From assembly GCA_947629855.1 (NCBI GenBank), contig CANRFI010000013.1:1-25380 (forward strand): DNA of 25,380 bases, given 5' to 3'. Positions 1-7,853 of this stretch are shown in pieces. The notes beneath the pieces were generated by a model, which was given only the letters and a program-made list of their open reading frames with translations, made no database searches and was not told where the DNA came from. This DNA comes from an uncultured Clostridia bacterium. GTDB lineage: Bacteria > Bacillota_A > Clostridia > TANB77 > CAG-508. Both the position numbers and the translations under genes were made by a program. How positions within the stretch are numbered: position 1 is the stretch's first letter; each line of letters opens with the position of its first letter.

Positions 1-261
1 CAATCAGATGAAATTTGTAGCTTTTTAAAAGAAAAAAAATCTGTTATTGTTAATTTAGAGTATGTAAATAAAGATGTTGCAAGACGTATTGTTGATTTTA
101 TTAGTGGTGGAGTATATGCTTTAGATGGATATATTCAAAAAATATCAAATTCAATTTTTCTAGTTGCACCATCTAATTATGAAATTACAAATGAAATGGC
201 AAGAGAAGAAATGAAAAGTAAACTTTCAGTTTCTTGGCTAAAAAATAACGGAGTAAATTAA
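1..261 (+). CDS. sepF: Cell division protein SepF, C-terminal part (start outside window)
   Basis: The first 86 codons in frame 1 are open and end with TAA at 259-261. The visible stretch has the SepF domain signature: VIVNLEYVNKDVARRIVDF followed by SGGVYALDGYIQ and an IFLVAP strand. SepF is a cytoplasmic protein that polymerises on the membrane and ties FtsZ filaments to it during division. The N-terminal membrane-binding helix and linker lie upstream of the window. divIVA follows after 27 bases, the usual sepF/ylm-divIVA order of Firmicutes, so the two are probably co-transcribed. The only CGG here (249-251) is out of phase (AAC GGA) and is read normally. Confidence 0.93.
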   Translation, partial: QSDEICSFLKEKKSVIVNLEYVNKDVARRIVDFISGGVYALDGYIQKISNSIFLVAPSNYEITNEMAREEMKSKLSVSWLKNNGVN

Positions 262-275
262 TAATCCGTTTATTT
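243..275 (+). promoter_or_regulatory. Hairpin between sepF stop and divIVA ribosome binding site
   Basis: AAATAACGGA at 243-252 can pair with TCCGTTTATTT at 265-275 with one bulged A. The loop contains the sepF stop codon, and the AAGGAGG of divIVA starts just after the 3' arm. There is no T-run directly after it, so it is not a good terminator. It could stabilise the transcript or tune divIVA translation. The pairing is seen; the function is a guess. Confidence 0.3.
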
Positions 276-288
276 AAGGAGGAAAAAA

Positions 289-744
289 ATGATAACACCA
301 TTAGATATCGAAAACAAAAAATTCTCTAAACAAATGATGAATGGATATAGTGTTGAAGAAGTAGATGATTTTTTAGATGATTTAACAGTAGATTATACTA
401 AAAACTATAAAGAAGCAACTGAATTAAGAAACAAAATAACAGAATTAGAAAAAAGTATAGAACATTATAAAACAATCGAAGAAACATTACAAAGCACTTT
501 ACTAATGGCGCAAACAACAGCTGAAGATGTAAAAAAAGTAGCAAGTCAACAAGCAGAACAAATTATAAATGAAGCAAGAGTATCAGCACAAAAAGAAGTA
601 AGTGACTTAGAAAATGAAATAAAGTTAAAAAGAAAAGAATTGGAAGACATACAAAAACAATTTGATATATATAAGGTAAAAATGGAATCTTTATTAATTT
701 CCCAATTAGAATTATTAAAAGATATTAATAAAGAAGAAGTATAA
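289..744 (+). CDS. divIVA: DivIVA family cell division/polarity protein
   Basis: A 151-residue protein starting MITPLDIENKKFSKQMMNGY, with the DivIVA N-terminal pattern (TPLDI, then a short basic/aromatic turn and YSVEEVDDFLDDL). The first ~50 residues form the curvature-sensing membrane-binding domain. The rest is a continuous acidic/basic coiled coil (residues ~45-145). DivIVA gathers at septa and poles and recruits division or envelope proteins. The ATG at 289 sits 8 bases after AAGGAGG, a textbook start. It lies directly downstream of sepF and is followed by a strong terminator, so it closes that operon. Length is typical of short clostridial DivIVA proteins. Confidence 0.92.
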   Translation: MITPLDIENKKFSKQMMNGYSVEEVDDFLDDLTVDYTKNYKEATELRNKITELEKSIEHYKTIEETLQSTLLMAQTTAEDVKKVASQQAEQIINEARVSAQKEVSDLENEIKLKRKELEDIQKQFDIYKVKMESLLISQLELLKDINKEEV

Positions 745-760
745 TATTATTTAACAAAAG

Positions 761-791
761 AAAAAAGACTGTCAAATAGATAGTCTTTTTT
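761..791 (+). terminator. Rho-independent terminator after divIVA
   Basis: AAAAAAGACTGT and ATAGTCTTTTTT form a 12-pair stem including one G-U, with a short loop and the T-run as the 3' arm. It starts 16 bases after the divIVA stop. Confidence 0.85.
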
Positions 792-882
792 GTAGTTATA
801 GTATTTATAAATAGAAAAATGTTACAATTTAGGAAATATATTACAGAACTATTAAATGTATGTTACATTTCTATTAATATAC

Positions 883-910
883 TTGACATTATGGGAAAAA
901 GGAATAAAAT
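883..910 (+). promoter_or_regulatory. Sigma-A type promoter for rsmD
   Basis: TTGACA at 883-888 (perfect -35), a 16-base spacer, and TAAAAT at 905-910. The rsmD ATG is at 917, only six bases after the -10, so the expected transcription start falls on or next to the start codon. Two copies of TGTTACA (820-826 and 861-867) lie upstream; their meaning is unknown. Confidence 0.65.
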
Positions 911-916
911 AATAGT

Positions 917-1478
917 ATGAGAATTATAGGTGGAAAAGCTAAAGGAACAAAATTATATACTTTAGAAGGAAAAAATACAAGACCAACATTAGACCGAGTA
1001 AGAGAGTCTTTGTTTAATATTCTTCAAAATGATATTCAAGACAGTATTTTTTTAGACTTATTTTCAGGAAGTGGGGCTTGCCGGACTAGAGGCAGTAAGT
1101 AGAGGAGCAAAAAGGGTAATTTTATGTGATAAAGAAAGAAAGGCTGTAGAAATAATCAAAAAAAACATAGAAAAAACACATACAGAAGACAAAACAGAAC
1201 TATACCAAGTTTCATTTGAAGAATTATTAAAAAATATACTAAATGAGAAACCAGATATTATATTTCTTGATCCACCATATGATACAGATTTTGCATATCA
1301 GGCAATAAAAATAATGCAACAAAAAGATTTTATACAAGAAAATAGTATTATCATTATAGAGACTGATCAAGAAGAAAGAATTAAAAACGAATTGAAAAAA
1401 TTAGATGTAGAAATATTAGACACAAGAAAATACGGAAGAGCGTATCTTATCTTCTTAAGCAAAAAAAGGAAGGGGTAA
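917..1478 (+). CDS. rsmD: 16S rRNA (guanine(966)-N2)-methyltransferase RsmD, one +1 frameshift at CGG
   Basis: Restored protein is 186 residues, the normal RsmD length. It starts MRIIGGKAKGTKLYT and has RPTLDRVRESLFNIL, the SAM-binding motif LDLFSGSGACGLEAVSRGA, and the catalytic DPPYD near residue 115. RsmD methylates G966 of 16S rRNA in the small subunit. The literal frame stops at 1100-1102. Skipping only the C at 1082 (codon CGG, residue 56) joins the two halves exactly inside the SAM-binding loop, giving the conserved Gly. Both halves match the family with no missing residue, so this is not an old pseudogene. A coiled-coil gene follows after 3 bases. In related genomes coaD often follows rsmD; it is absent here. 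Confidence 0.9.
1082..1084 (+). other. +1 recoding site CGG-A in rsmD
   Basis: In-frame CGG at codon 56 after TGC. The zero frame meets TAG at 1100. Skipping C gives GGA and the conserved GSGACGLEA loop of the SAM site. Confidence 0.8.
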
Positions 1479-1481
1479 ACC

Positions 1482-1985
1482 ATGGAAATATTTACATTAT
1501 TAGAAACATTAGAGGAATTATTAGAAAAAGGCAAAAATGTACCATTTTCTACAAAAGGAATTGTAGACAAAGAACAAATGCTAGATTTAATTAAAGAAAT
1601 CAGGTTAAAACTTCCTGATGAATTAAAACAAGCAAAATGGGTAAAAGAAGAAAGACAACGTATTTTAGTAGAAGCTAAAAAAGAAGCAGATGGAATAGTA
1701 AAAGAAGCAGAAAACAGAATAATAGCAATGATTGATGAACATGAAATAACAAGAAAAGCTTACGACCAAAAAACAGAAATTATTGAAACAGCAAATGAAA
1801 TGTCAAGAGAAATATCAAAAGGAACTAAAGAATATGCAGATAGTTTACTTGCAAATACGGAAGATGTATTAAATGATACTTTAAATAAATTAGGAAGCGA
1901 AATGACAGAAGCTATAAATTTAATGCAAATTTCTTTAGAAGATACTATTAAAACAATACAAAACAGTAGAAAAGAATTAAAATAA
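1482..1985 (+). CDS. Coiled-coil protein of the F/V-ATPase stalk-like type, function unknown
   Basis: A 167-residue soluble protein. Residues 1-50 are a short helical head, [20 protein letters not shown] and a [20 protein letters not shown] segment. The remainder is a long charged helix rich in A, E and K with heptad-like spacing ([19 protein letters not shown] and onward), resembling subunit b/H stalks of rotary ATPases. Proteins like this are often annotated simply as ATPase in Clostridia, but there is no Walker motif, so that name should not be trusted. It starts 3 bases after rsmD with the purine-rich AAGGAAGGGG before it, so it is translated from the same mRNA. A role in the cell cannot be read from the sequence. 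Confidence 0.75.
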   Translation: MEIFTLLETLEELLEKGKNVPFSTKGIVDKEQMLDLIKEIRLKLPDELKQAKWVKEERQRILVEAKKEADGIVKEAENRIIAMIDEHEITRKAYDQKTEIIETANEMSREISKGTKEYADSLLANTEDVLNDTLNKLGSEMTEAINLMQISLEDTIKTIQNSRKELK

Positions 1986-1994
1986 GAAAAACCG

Positions 1995-2046
1995 AAAAGT
2001 CAGATGTCAGAAGTCACCAAACAATGGCTTTTGGTATCTGGCTTTT
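1995..2046 (+). terminator. Long hairpin, probable terminator
   Basis: AAAAGTCAGAT (1995-2005) pairs with ATCTGGCTTTT (2036-2046) with one G-U. Inside the loop ACCAAA pairs with TTTGGT. The T-run is short, so on its own it would be a weak terminator; a second, better one follows at 2058. Confidence 0.5.
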
Positions 2047-2057
2047 AACTTTAAACA

Positions 2058-2089
2058 GGAATTTAGAAACTTCTTTAAATTCCTTTTTT
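2058..2089 (+). terminator. Rho-independent terminator before ftsK
   Basis: GGAATTTA (2058-2065) and TAAATTCC (2076-2083) form an 8-pair stem with a 10-base loop followed by six T. It lies 30 bases before the ftsK start. Confidence 0.65.
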
Positions 2090-2118
2090 CAAAAACCAAA
2101 GGAAAGGAAGACATAAAA

Positions 2119-4550
2119 ATGGCAGGAAAAAGAAGATATAAAAAAAGAAAAACCCAAGCAACTAAAATAGATATAGTAGTTATTTCGTTAATAATAGTTA
2201 GTATACTTTTAGCGGTTTTAATATTTACAAAATCAGGAGTAATAGGTGTAAAACTAAATGAAATATTGGGTGGAATGTTAGGAGTAATACAATATGTGTT
2301 ACCAATTGGAATTTTTGTCATAGCAATAAAATTGGCATCAGAAGGCAGTGAAGATTTAATGCCAAAATTAGTTCAATATTTAATTTTATTAGTTTGCTTA
2401 TCTATTGCATTTAGTGTATTTCAGTTCGCATCAGAGGAGCTTCAAAATAACAAAGAATTATCAGAAGTAATAAAAGATGCCTATTTTCTAGGTTCACAAA
2501 GTAAAGGGGGAGGGGCAATTGGAGCATTAGGAGCAGTTCCTTTAACAAAATTACTAGGAGAAATAGGAGCAATTATTTTTTGTTTTGGCGTAGCAGCTAT
2601 TTTAGTAGTATTTACTTTTGGAATAAATATGTCAGAATTAATTAGTAATATTATTGATAAGATTAAAGAAAAACGAGAAGAGAGATTAGCAAATAGAGAA
2701 GAATTAAAAAATAATAAAGAGGATAATGAATCAAAAGAGACATATAGTGAAAGAAGGAGAAGACAAAAGGAAGAAAAATTACTTGCAAAACAACAAGAAA
2801 AAGAGCCAATGGAAAATCAAATTAAAATTAATTTTGGTGGAAGATTGGTAGATAATCAAGATGAAAGACAAGGATTAAAAAAATATGATCATAGTGAAGA
2901 TAATTTAGAACCATTAACTAAACAATCTAAATTATTTAAACAAGCAGAAGCACATAAAGAGGAAATGCAACCAGATGTGATTGAAAATAATCTATTTCGA
3001 GATGTAGAAGAAGAAAAAGAGGATAAGAAAAAGGCAGTTTTACAATTAGAGCATAGTGTAATCGTAGAGGATGAACATTATGAATATCCACCAATAGAAT
3101 TACTTGGAAAACCACCAAAGAAAGCATTAAAAGGTGGAGCAAAAGCATTAACAGATACAGCAACTAAATTACAAAAAACATTATATAGCTTTGGAGTATC
3201 TGCAAAAGTAGAGAATGTATCAGTTGGTCCAGCAATTACAAGATATGAGTTAAAACCAGCAGAAGGAGTAAGAGTTAGTAAAATTGCAAATTTAGCAGAT
3301 GATATAGCACTTAATTTAGCAGCAGAGACAATTAGAATTGAAGCACCTATTCCGGGAAAACAAGCAGTTGGAATAGAAGTTCCAAATGTACAAAGAGAAG
3401 CAGTACATTTAAGAGAAGTTTTAGACAGTAATGAATTTAAAGAAAGTAAATCAAAATTGACTATTGCTTTAGGAAAAGATGCAGCAGGAAATATTCAATT
3501 AGCAGATATTGCAAAAATGCCACATGTATTAATAGCAGGTGCAACAGGTTCAGGAAAGAGTGTATGTATTAACACAATTATTACAAGCATTATTTATCAC
3601 TCTAAACCAAGTGAAGTTAAATTTGTAATGGTAGATCCAAAAGTAGTAGAATTATCAGTATATAATGGAATTCCTCATTTATTAATTCCAGTTGTAACTG
3701 ACCCAAGAAAAGCAGCTGGTGCTTTAGCATGGGCAGTACAAGAAATGGACAATCGTTATAATTTATTTGCTCAAAAAGGTGTAAGAGATTTAAAAGGTTA
3801 TAATTCTGCTATTGAAAAAGAAGAAGGAACAGGTAAATTACCACAAATAGTTATTATTGTAGATGAATTAGCAGACTTAATGATGGTAGCAAAAGGAGAT
3901 GTAGAAGATGCAATCTGTAGATTAGCACAAAAAGCAAGAGCAGCAGGAATGCATTTGGTAATTGCAACACAAAGACCATCTGTTGATGTTATTACTGGTT
4001 TAATCAAAGCAAATGTCCCTTCTAGAATTGCATTTGCAGTATCTTCCCAAGTAGATTCTAGAACTATTTTAGATAGTATAGGTGCTGAGAAGTTATTAGG
4101 AAAAGGAGATATGTTATATTTTCCATCAGGTAGTCCAAAACCATATAGGGTACAAGGAGCTTTTGTAACAGATGATGAAGTAGAAAAAATAGTTGATTTT
4201 GTTAAATCAAATGGAACAGCAACTTACAGTGAAGATATTTTAGAGAGTATAGAAAATAGCAATAAGACAGATAAAGAAGTAGCACAAGAAGCCTCAGAAG
4301 ATGATGATACTGATCCATTTTTAATGGAAGCAATTCAAACTGTTGTAGAAACTCGGACAAGCATCAACATCTTTTATTCAAAGAAGATTTAAAGTTGGAT
4401 ATGCAAGAGCACGGTAGAATTATTGACCAGATGGAAGAAAGAGGGATTATTTCGGGGTATCAAGGTAGTAAACCAAGAGAAGTTCTTATGACTCTAGATA
4501 GATGGAATGAACTAAAAATGGGAACTAACTCAACAGAAGAAAAATCTTAA
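2119..4550 (+). CDS. ftsK: DNA translocase FtsK/SpoIIIE, two +1 frameshifts at CGG near the C-terminus
   Basis: Restored length is 809 residues. Residues ~17-175 hold four membrane segments. Residues ~180-330 are a charged linker. The RecA-like motor follows, with Walker A GATGSGKS at 474-481 and a Walker B region [12 protein letters not shown] near 578-588, followed by [20 protein letters not shown]. The C-terminal gamma winged helix (KOPS reader) is complete only if the C of CGG is skipped at 4354 (Gly746) and again at 4412 (Gly765). That gives [20 protein letters not shown] and then [16 protein letters not shown]. Without skipping, the protein ends at 4392 and lacks the gamma domain. FtsK pumps chromosome DNA through the septum or spore septum and hands it to XerCD. 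ATG 2119 follows AAAGGAAG. Confidence 0.93.
4354..4356 (+). other. +1 recoding site CGG-A, first in ftsK
   Basis: In-frame CGG after ACT. Skipping C gives GGA (Gly746) and opens the gamma domain reading [19 protein letters not shown]. Confidence 0.82.
4412..4414 (+). other. +1 recoding site CGG-T, second in ftsK
   Basis: In the frame set by the first shift, CGG follows GCA and is directly followed by TAG. Skipping C gives GGT (Gly765) and [19 protein letters not shown] third CGG at 4453 is out of phase (TCG GGG) and is read normally. Confidence 0.82.
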
Positions 4551-4578
4551 TTTATATATGCTAGAAAGGAGAATTATT

Positions 4579-6162
4579 TTGCCCAAAAAAACAGATAAGC
4601 TATTCGAAAAAATCGTTAAAAAAGATTATAATAATGAATTAGAAAAAGTTTTGGAAAAAAAATACTTTGACGAAAATGTGAAAAGTATTCTTCTTAGCAT
4701 ATTATATAAAATAGAAACAGCTTATAAAGATTATGAAAAAGTAAAGCAAGACGTCGAAAATAAAGAAGAATTTATACAAGATATAATTAATAATATTAGA
4801 GATAATTGTAATGATATAAAAATCATAAAACTAAATTCCAAAGAAAGTGAAATGTTAGGTAAAAAAACTTTTTTAGTTGAAAAAAATAGAAAAAGAATAA
4901 TTTGTTATCCAATAGAAAGAAAATTATTATATTGTATTTCAAAAATAAGTAAAAATGAAAAAATAATAAAAGATAAATATGTTGTAATTGATAGAACTTT
5001 ATCAGATTTAATAAATGTAGGAAATAATATTAACACAGTTGAACCAATGCGTGATTTTAATGGGTATTCTTGGACTACTATTCCAAGGGAAATTGAAAGC
5101 ATTTATCATAATTTAATTTATCAAAATATTAGAATGTTAGTAGGAAATGAATTTTTAAATCATTGGCTTAAAAATAGCAAATCAATTATCGACTATTTTG
5201 AAGAATTTCAAAACAATTTAGAAAGTCAATATGGAGATAAAAAGCAAAAAGAAATTATAGAGACTTTGAATAAATTATCAGTATTATTAGCTTTTAAATA
5301 TAATCCAAAGTTGAAAACAATACTTCAAAAAGAGGAAAGAGAAGTAAAAACAAAGTTAAATAAAATTAGAAACAATGGTGAATTTGTACAAGAATTAACA
5401 CAAGAAAAGAAAAATTTAACAAGTGAAATAAAATATATAGATGAAACAATTAACAACAAAAAGGATTTGCAAGAAGAATATGAAAGAAGAAATGAATATT
5501 TACCATTAGAAGAAAAGATATTTAGTGTAAAAATTCTATCAAAGCTTATGTTAGAAGAAAGAGAAAAAAAATTAAGAAAATTAGAAAGCATAAATAAATT
5601 ATTAAATCCTCAAAATTTTGTAAAATACAAAAAAGAATTAGAAAATAAGGAAAAGTATTTAAAATTTATAAATATAGAAGATAAAGAAAAAGAAATAAAA
5701 AAATCTATTATTGATTTGCAAAAACTATTTTTATATTGTTATACAATTAAAATAAAAAATTTATATAATAAACAGGAATTAATAAAACTAATTTATGAAT
5801 TACGCTATTATTGCTTTTTACCAATTACAGAGGAAGAATTAGTAGGCAAAAAGTTAGAACTAGCAGATTTTATAAAAAAAGTACAAATGCTGTTATTAGA
5901 AAAAGCACATGAACTAAAAGTAATTGATTATTTTTCAACTGAAAAAGAGATAGATTACCAAATTTTAAAAAATATATTTTTTGTTAGAGTTATTAATTTA
6001 GAAGATTTATATTTAAAAGTAACTAAAGAAAAAGAAAAATATTATATACAACTATTTGATGAAAATATTTTTGAAGAAAAAATGGAGTTAGAAGGATTAG
6101 AAAGCATTAATAAAAAAGATATTACTTTTAAAATAAATAAAAAAATCAAAATTTTTAATTAA
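4579..6162 (+). CDS. Unknown coiled-coil-rich protein, 527 residues
   Basis: I do not recognise this family. With a TTG start at 4579 it has 527 residues. That start is chosen because AAAGGAG (4565-4571) sits 7 bases before it, while the upstream in-frame ATG at 4558 has no ribosome binding site. No signal peptide or clear membrane segment is visible. The protein is very rich in K, E, I and N. Residues ~1-90 are helical; ~125-200 look like a compact domain with MRDFNGYSWTTIPREIESIY and an NHWL motif; ~270-385 is a long coiled coil; the last ~130 residues are a mixed domain ending in beta-rich KKDITFKINKKIKIF. It lies between ftsK and an RNase gene, 28 bases from the first and 12 from the second. 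The absence of any in-frame CGG and the clean frame argue that it is a real gene. Confidence 0.7.
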   Translation: MPKKTDKLFEKIVKKDYNNELEKVLEKKYFDENVKSILLSILYKIETAYKDYEKVKQDVENKEEFIQDIINNIRDNCNDIKIIKLNSKESEMLGKKTFLVEKNRKRIICYPIERKLLYCISKISKNEKIIKDKYVVIDRTLSDLINVGNNINTVEPMRDFNGYSWTTIPREIESIYHNLIYQNIRMLVGNEFLNHWLKNSKSIIDYFEEFQNNLESQYGDKKQKEIIETLNKLSVLLAFKYNPKLKTILQKEEREVKTKLNKIRNNGEFVQELTQEKKNLTSEIKYIDETINNKKDLQEEYERRNEYLPLEEKIFSVKILSKLMLEEREKKLRKLESINKLLNPQNFVKYKKELENKEKYLKFINIEDKEKEIKKSIIDLQKLFLYCYTIKIKNLYNKQELIKLIYELRYYCFLPITEEELVGKKLELADFIKKVQMLLLEKAHELKVIDYFSTEKEIDYQILKNIFFVRVINLEDLYLKVTKEKEKYYIQLFDENIFEEKMELEGLESINKKDITFKINKKIKIFN

Positions 6163-6174
6163 TGGAGGAATTAT

Positions 6175-7841
6175 ATGAAAATAACATTTTTAGGTGCAAC
6201 CAAAACAGTTACAGGATCTAATTTTTTAGTAGAAGCTTGTCGGTAAAAAGTTTTTAATTGACTGTGGAATGTGGCAAGGAAAAGCAGAACTAGAAGAACA
6301 AAATCAAGAAGAATTCGAATTTGTGCCAAGCGATATTGATTTTATGATATTAACACATGCTCATATTGACCATTCTGGAAGAATTCCTAAATTATACAAT
6401 GAAGGTTTCCGAAATAAAATTTATGCTCATAAAGCAACGTGTGATTTATGTGCTTTAATGTTACCAGATAGTCGGACATATTCAAGAAATGGAAAATGAA
6501 TGGAGAAATAAAAAAAGAAAAAGAAAAGGAGAAAAAGAACTACCTCCATTATACACAGCAGAAGAAGCAGCAAAGGCATTAGAAATTTTTGAACCAGTTC
6601 AATATGATGAAATTATAGAAATAACAGAGGATATTCATATAAGATTTAATGATGCAGGACATATGCTAGGCTCTAGTATTATTGAATTATGGACAAAAGA
6701 AGATGGAAAAGAAACTAAAACAGTATTTACAGGGGATTTAGGAAATAATGACATTCCATTGCTTGATTCTCCAACTATGATTGATCGAACAGATTATTTA
6801 GTAATGGAATCTACCTATGGAAGCAGATTACATTTAAGAAATGATGAAAAAGCAGAACTTTTCTTAAACATAGTATCAGAAACATTAGATAATGGTGGAA
6901 CAGTTGTAATACCATCTTTTGCTGTTGGAAGAACACAAGAAATCTTATACGAAATTAATAAATTAAAAGAAGTAAAAGATGATGAAGAATTTATTCGTAA
7001 GTATAAGACATTAATGAAATCAAATGTATATGTAGATAGTCCATTGGCAATATCTGCTACAGAAGTATTTAGAGAGAATACAAATCTTTTTGAACCAGAA
7101 ATTAAAGAAGAAATTTTAAAAGGAGATAATCCACTAGAATTTCCAGGATTGAAATTCACACAAACAGCAGATGAATCTAAAGCATTAAATGAAGATCCAA
7201 CACCAAGTATCATTATATCAGCAAGTGGAATGTGCGAAGTAGGAAGAATAAAACATCACTTAAAACATAATTTATGGAATCCAAAATCAACAATATTATT
7301 TGTAGGATATCAAGCGCCAGGAACACTTGGATATAACATTGTAAATGGTGCAAAAACAGTAAAAATCTTTGGAGAAGAAATAGCGGTAAATGCTAGAATA
7401 GAATATATCGAAGGATATTCTGGACATGCTGATCAAGAAGGATTAATGAATTTTATTTATTCTTTTATAGAAAAACCAAAACATATATTTTTAGTGCATG
7501 GAGAAGAAGAAGCACAAGAAGTTTTAAAAGAAAAAATTGAGCAAGATGCAAAAATTGATGTTATAGTACCAGAATTTGGAGAAACTTATGAAATAAGTGC
7601 AATACCAGAGACTGATAATGCAGTAAAAATGATAGATAAACTAGAAAGAAAAACAAAATATCCAACATTAAGAACAGAGATACTAAATAGACTAGAAAAA
7701 TTAAAAGATGAAATGAATGATATGGATACTTATGTAAGACAAGATGTAGATGACAAAAACTTACGAGATGAGGATATATACAGAATTAACGAAAAAATAA
7801 AAGAACTAGAAAAGCAGATTATAAATGTAATAGAAGGATAG
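6175..7841 (+). CDS. MBL-fold beta-CASP RNase/exonuclease, two +1 frameshifts at CGG
   Basis: Restored length 554 residues, starting MKITFLGATKTVTGSNFLVE. It contains the metal-binding signature LTHAHIDHSGRIPKL, GHMLGSS, FTGDLGN and ESTYGSR. The beta-CASP segment has PSFAVGRTQEILY, SASGMCEVGRIKHHLKHNLW, then GYSGHADQ and a final LVHGEEE. These are the hallmarks of the YSH1/RNA-specificity branch of metallo-beta-lactamases, zinc-dependent nucleases acting on RNA in the cytoplasm. A helical, charged tail (residues ~480-554) follows. The literal reading breaks after residue 22 (CGG-TAA at 6241) and again after residue 99 (CGG at 6473). Skipping each C gives ACGKKFLIDCGMWQG and PDSGHIQEMENEW, both family-like. 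The ATG at 6175 follows GGAGGA. Natural substrate is unknown. Confidence 0.9.
6241..6243 (+). other. +1 recoding site CGG-T, first in the MBL RNase gene
   Basis: CGG at codon 23 after TGT, directly followed by TAA in the zero frame. Skipping C gives GGT AAA AAG, continuing into KKFLIDCGMWQG. Confidence 0.82.
6473..6475 (+). other. +1 recoding site CGG-A, second in the MBL RNase gene
   Basis: CGG after AGT at residue 100. The unshifted frame ends at TGA 6497-6499. Skipping C gives DSGHIQEMENEW, a conserved stretch of this family. Confidence 0.82.
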
Positions 7842-7853
7842 AGAGGAAAAAAT

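Noticed and set aside
4453..4455. A third frameshift site at the CGG in ftsK at 4453.
   Set aside because: It is out of phase (TCG GGG) and the reading [13 protein letters not shown] continues without any shift.
4558..4578. ATG 4558 as start of the unknown protein.
   Set aside because: The AAAGGAG ribosome binding site lies downstream of this ATG and exactly in front of TTG 4579.
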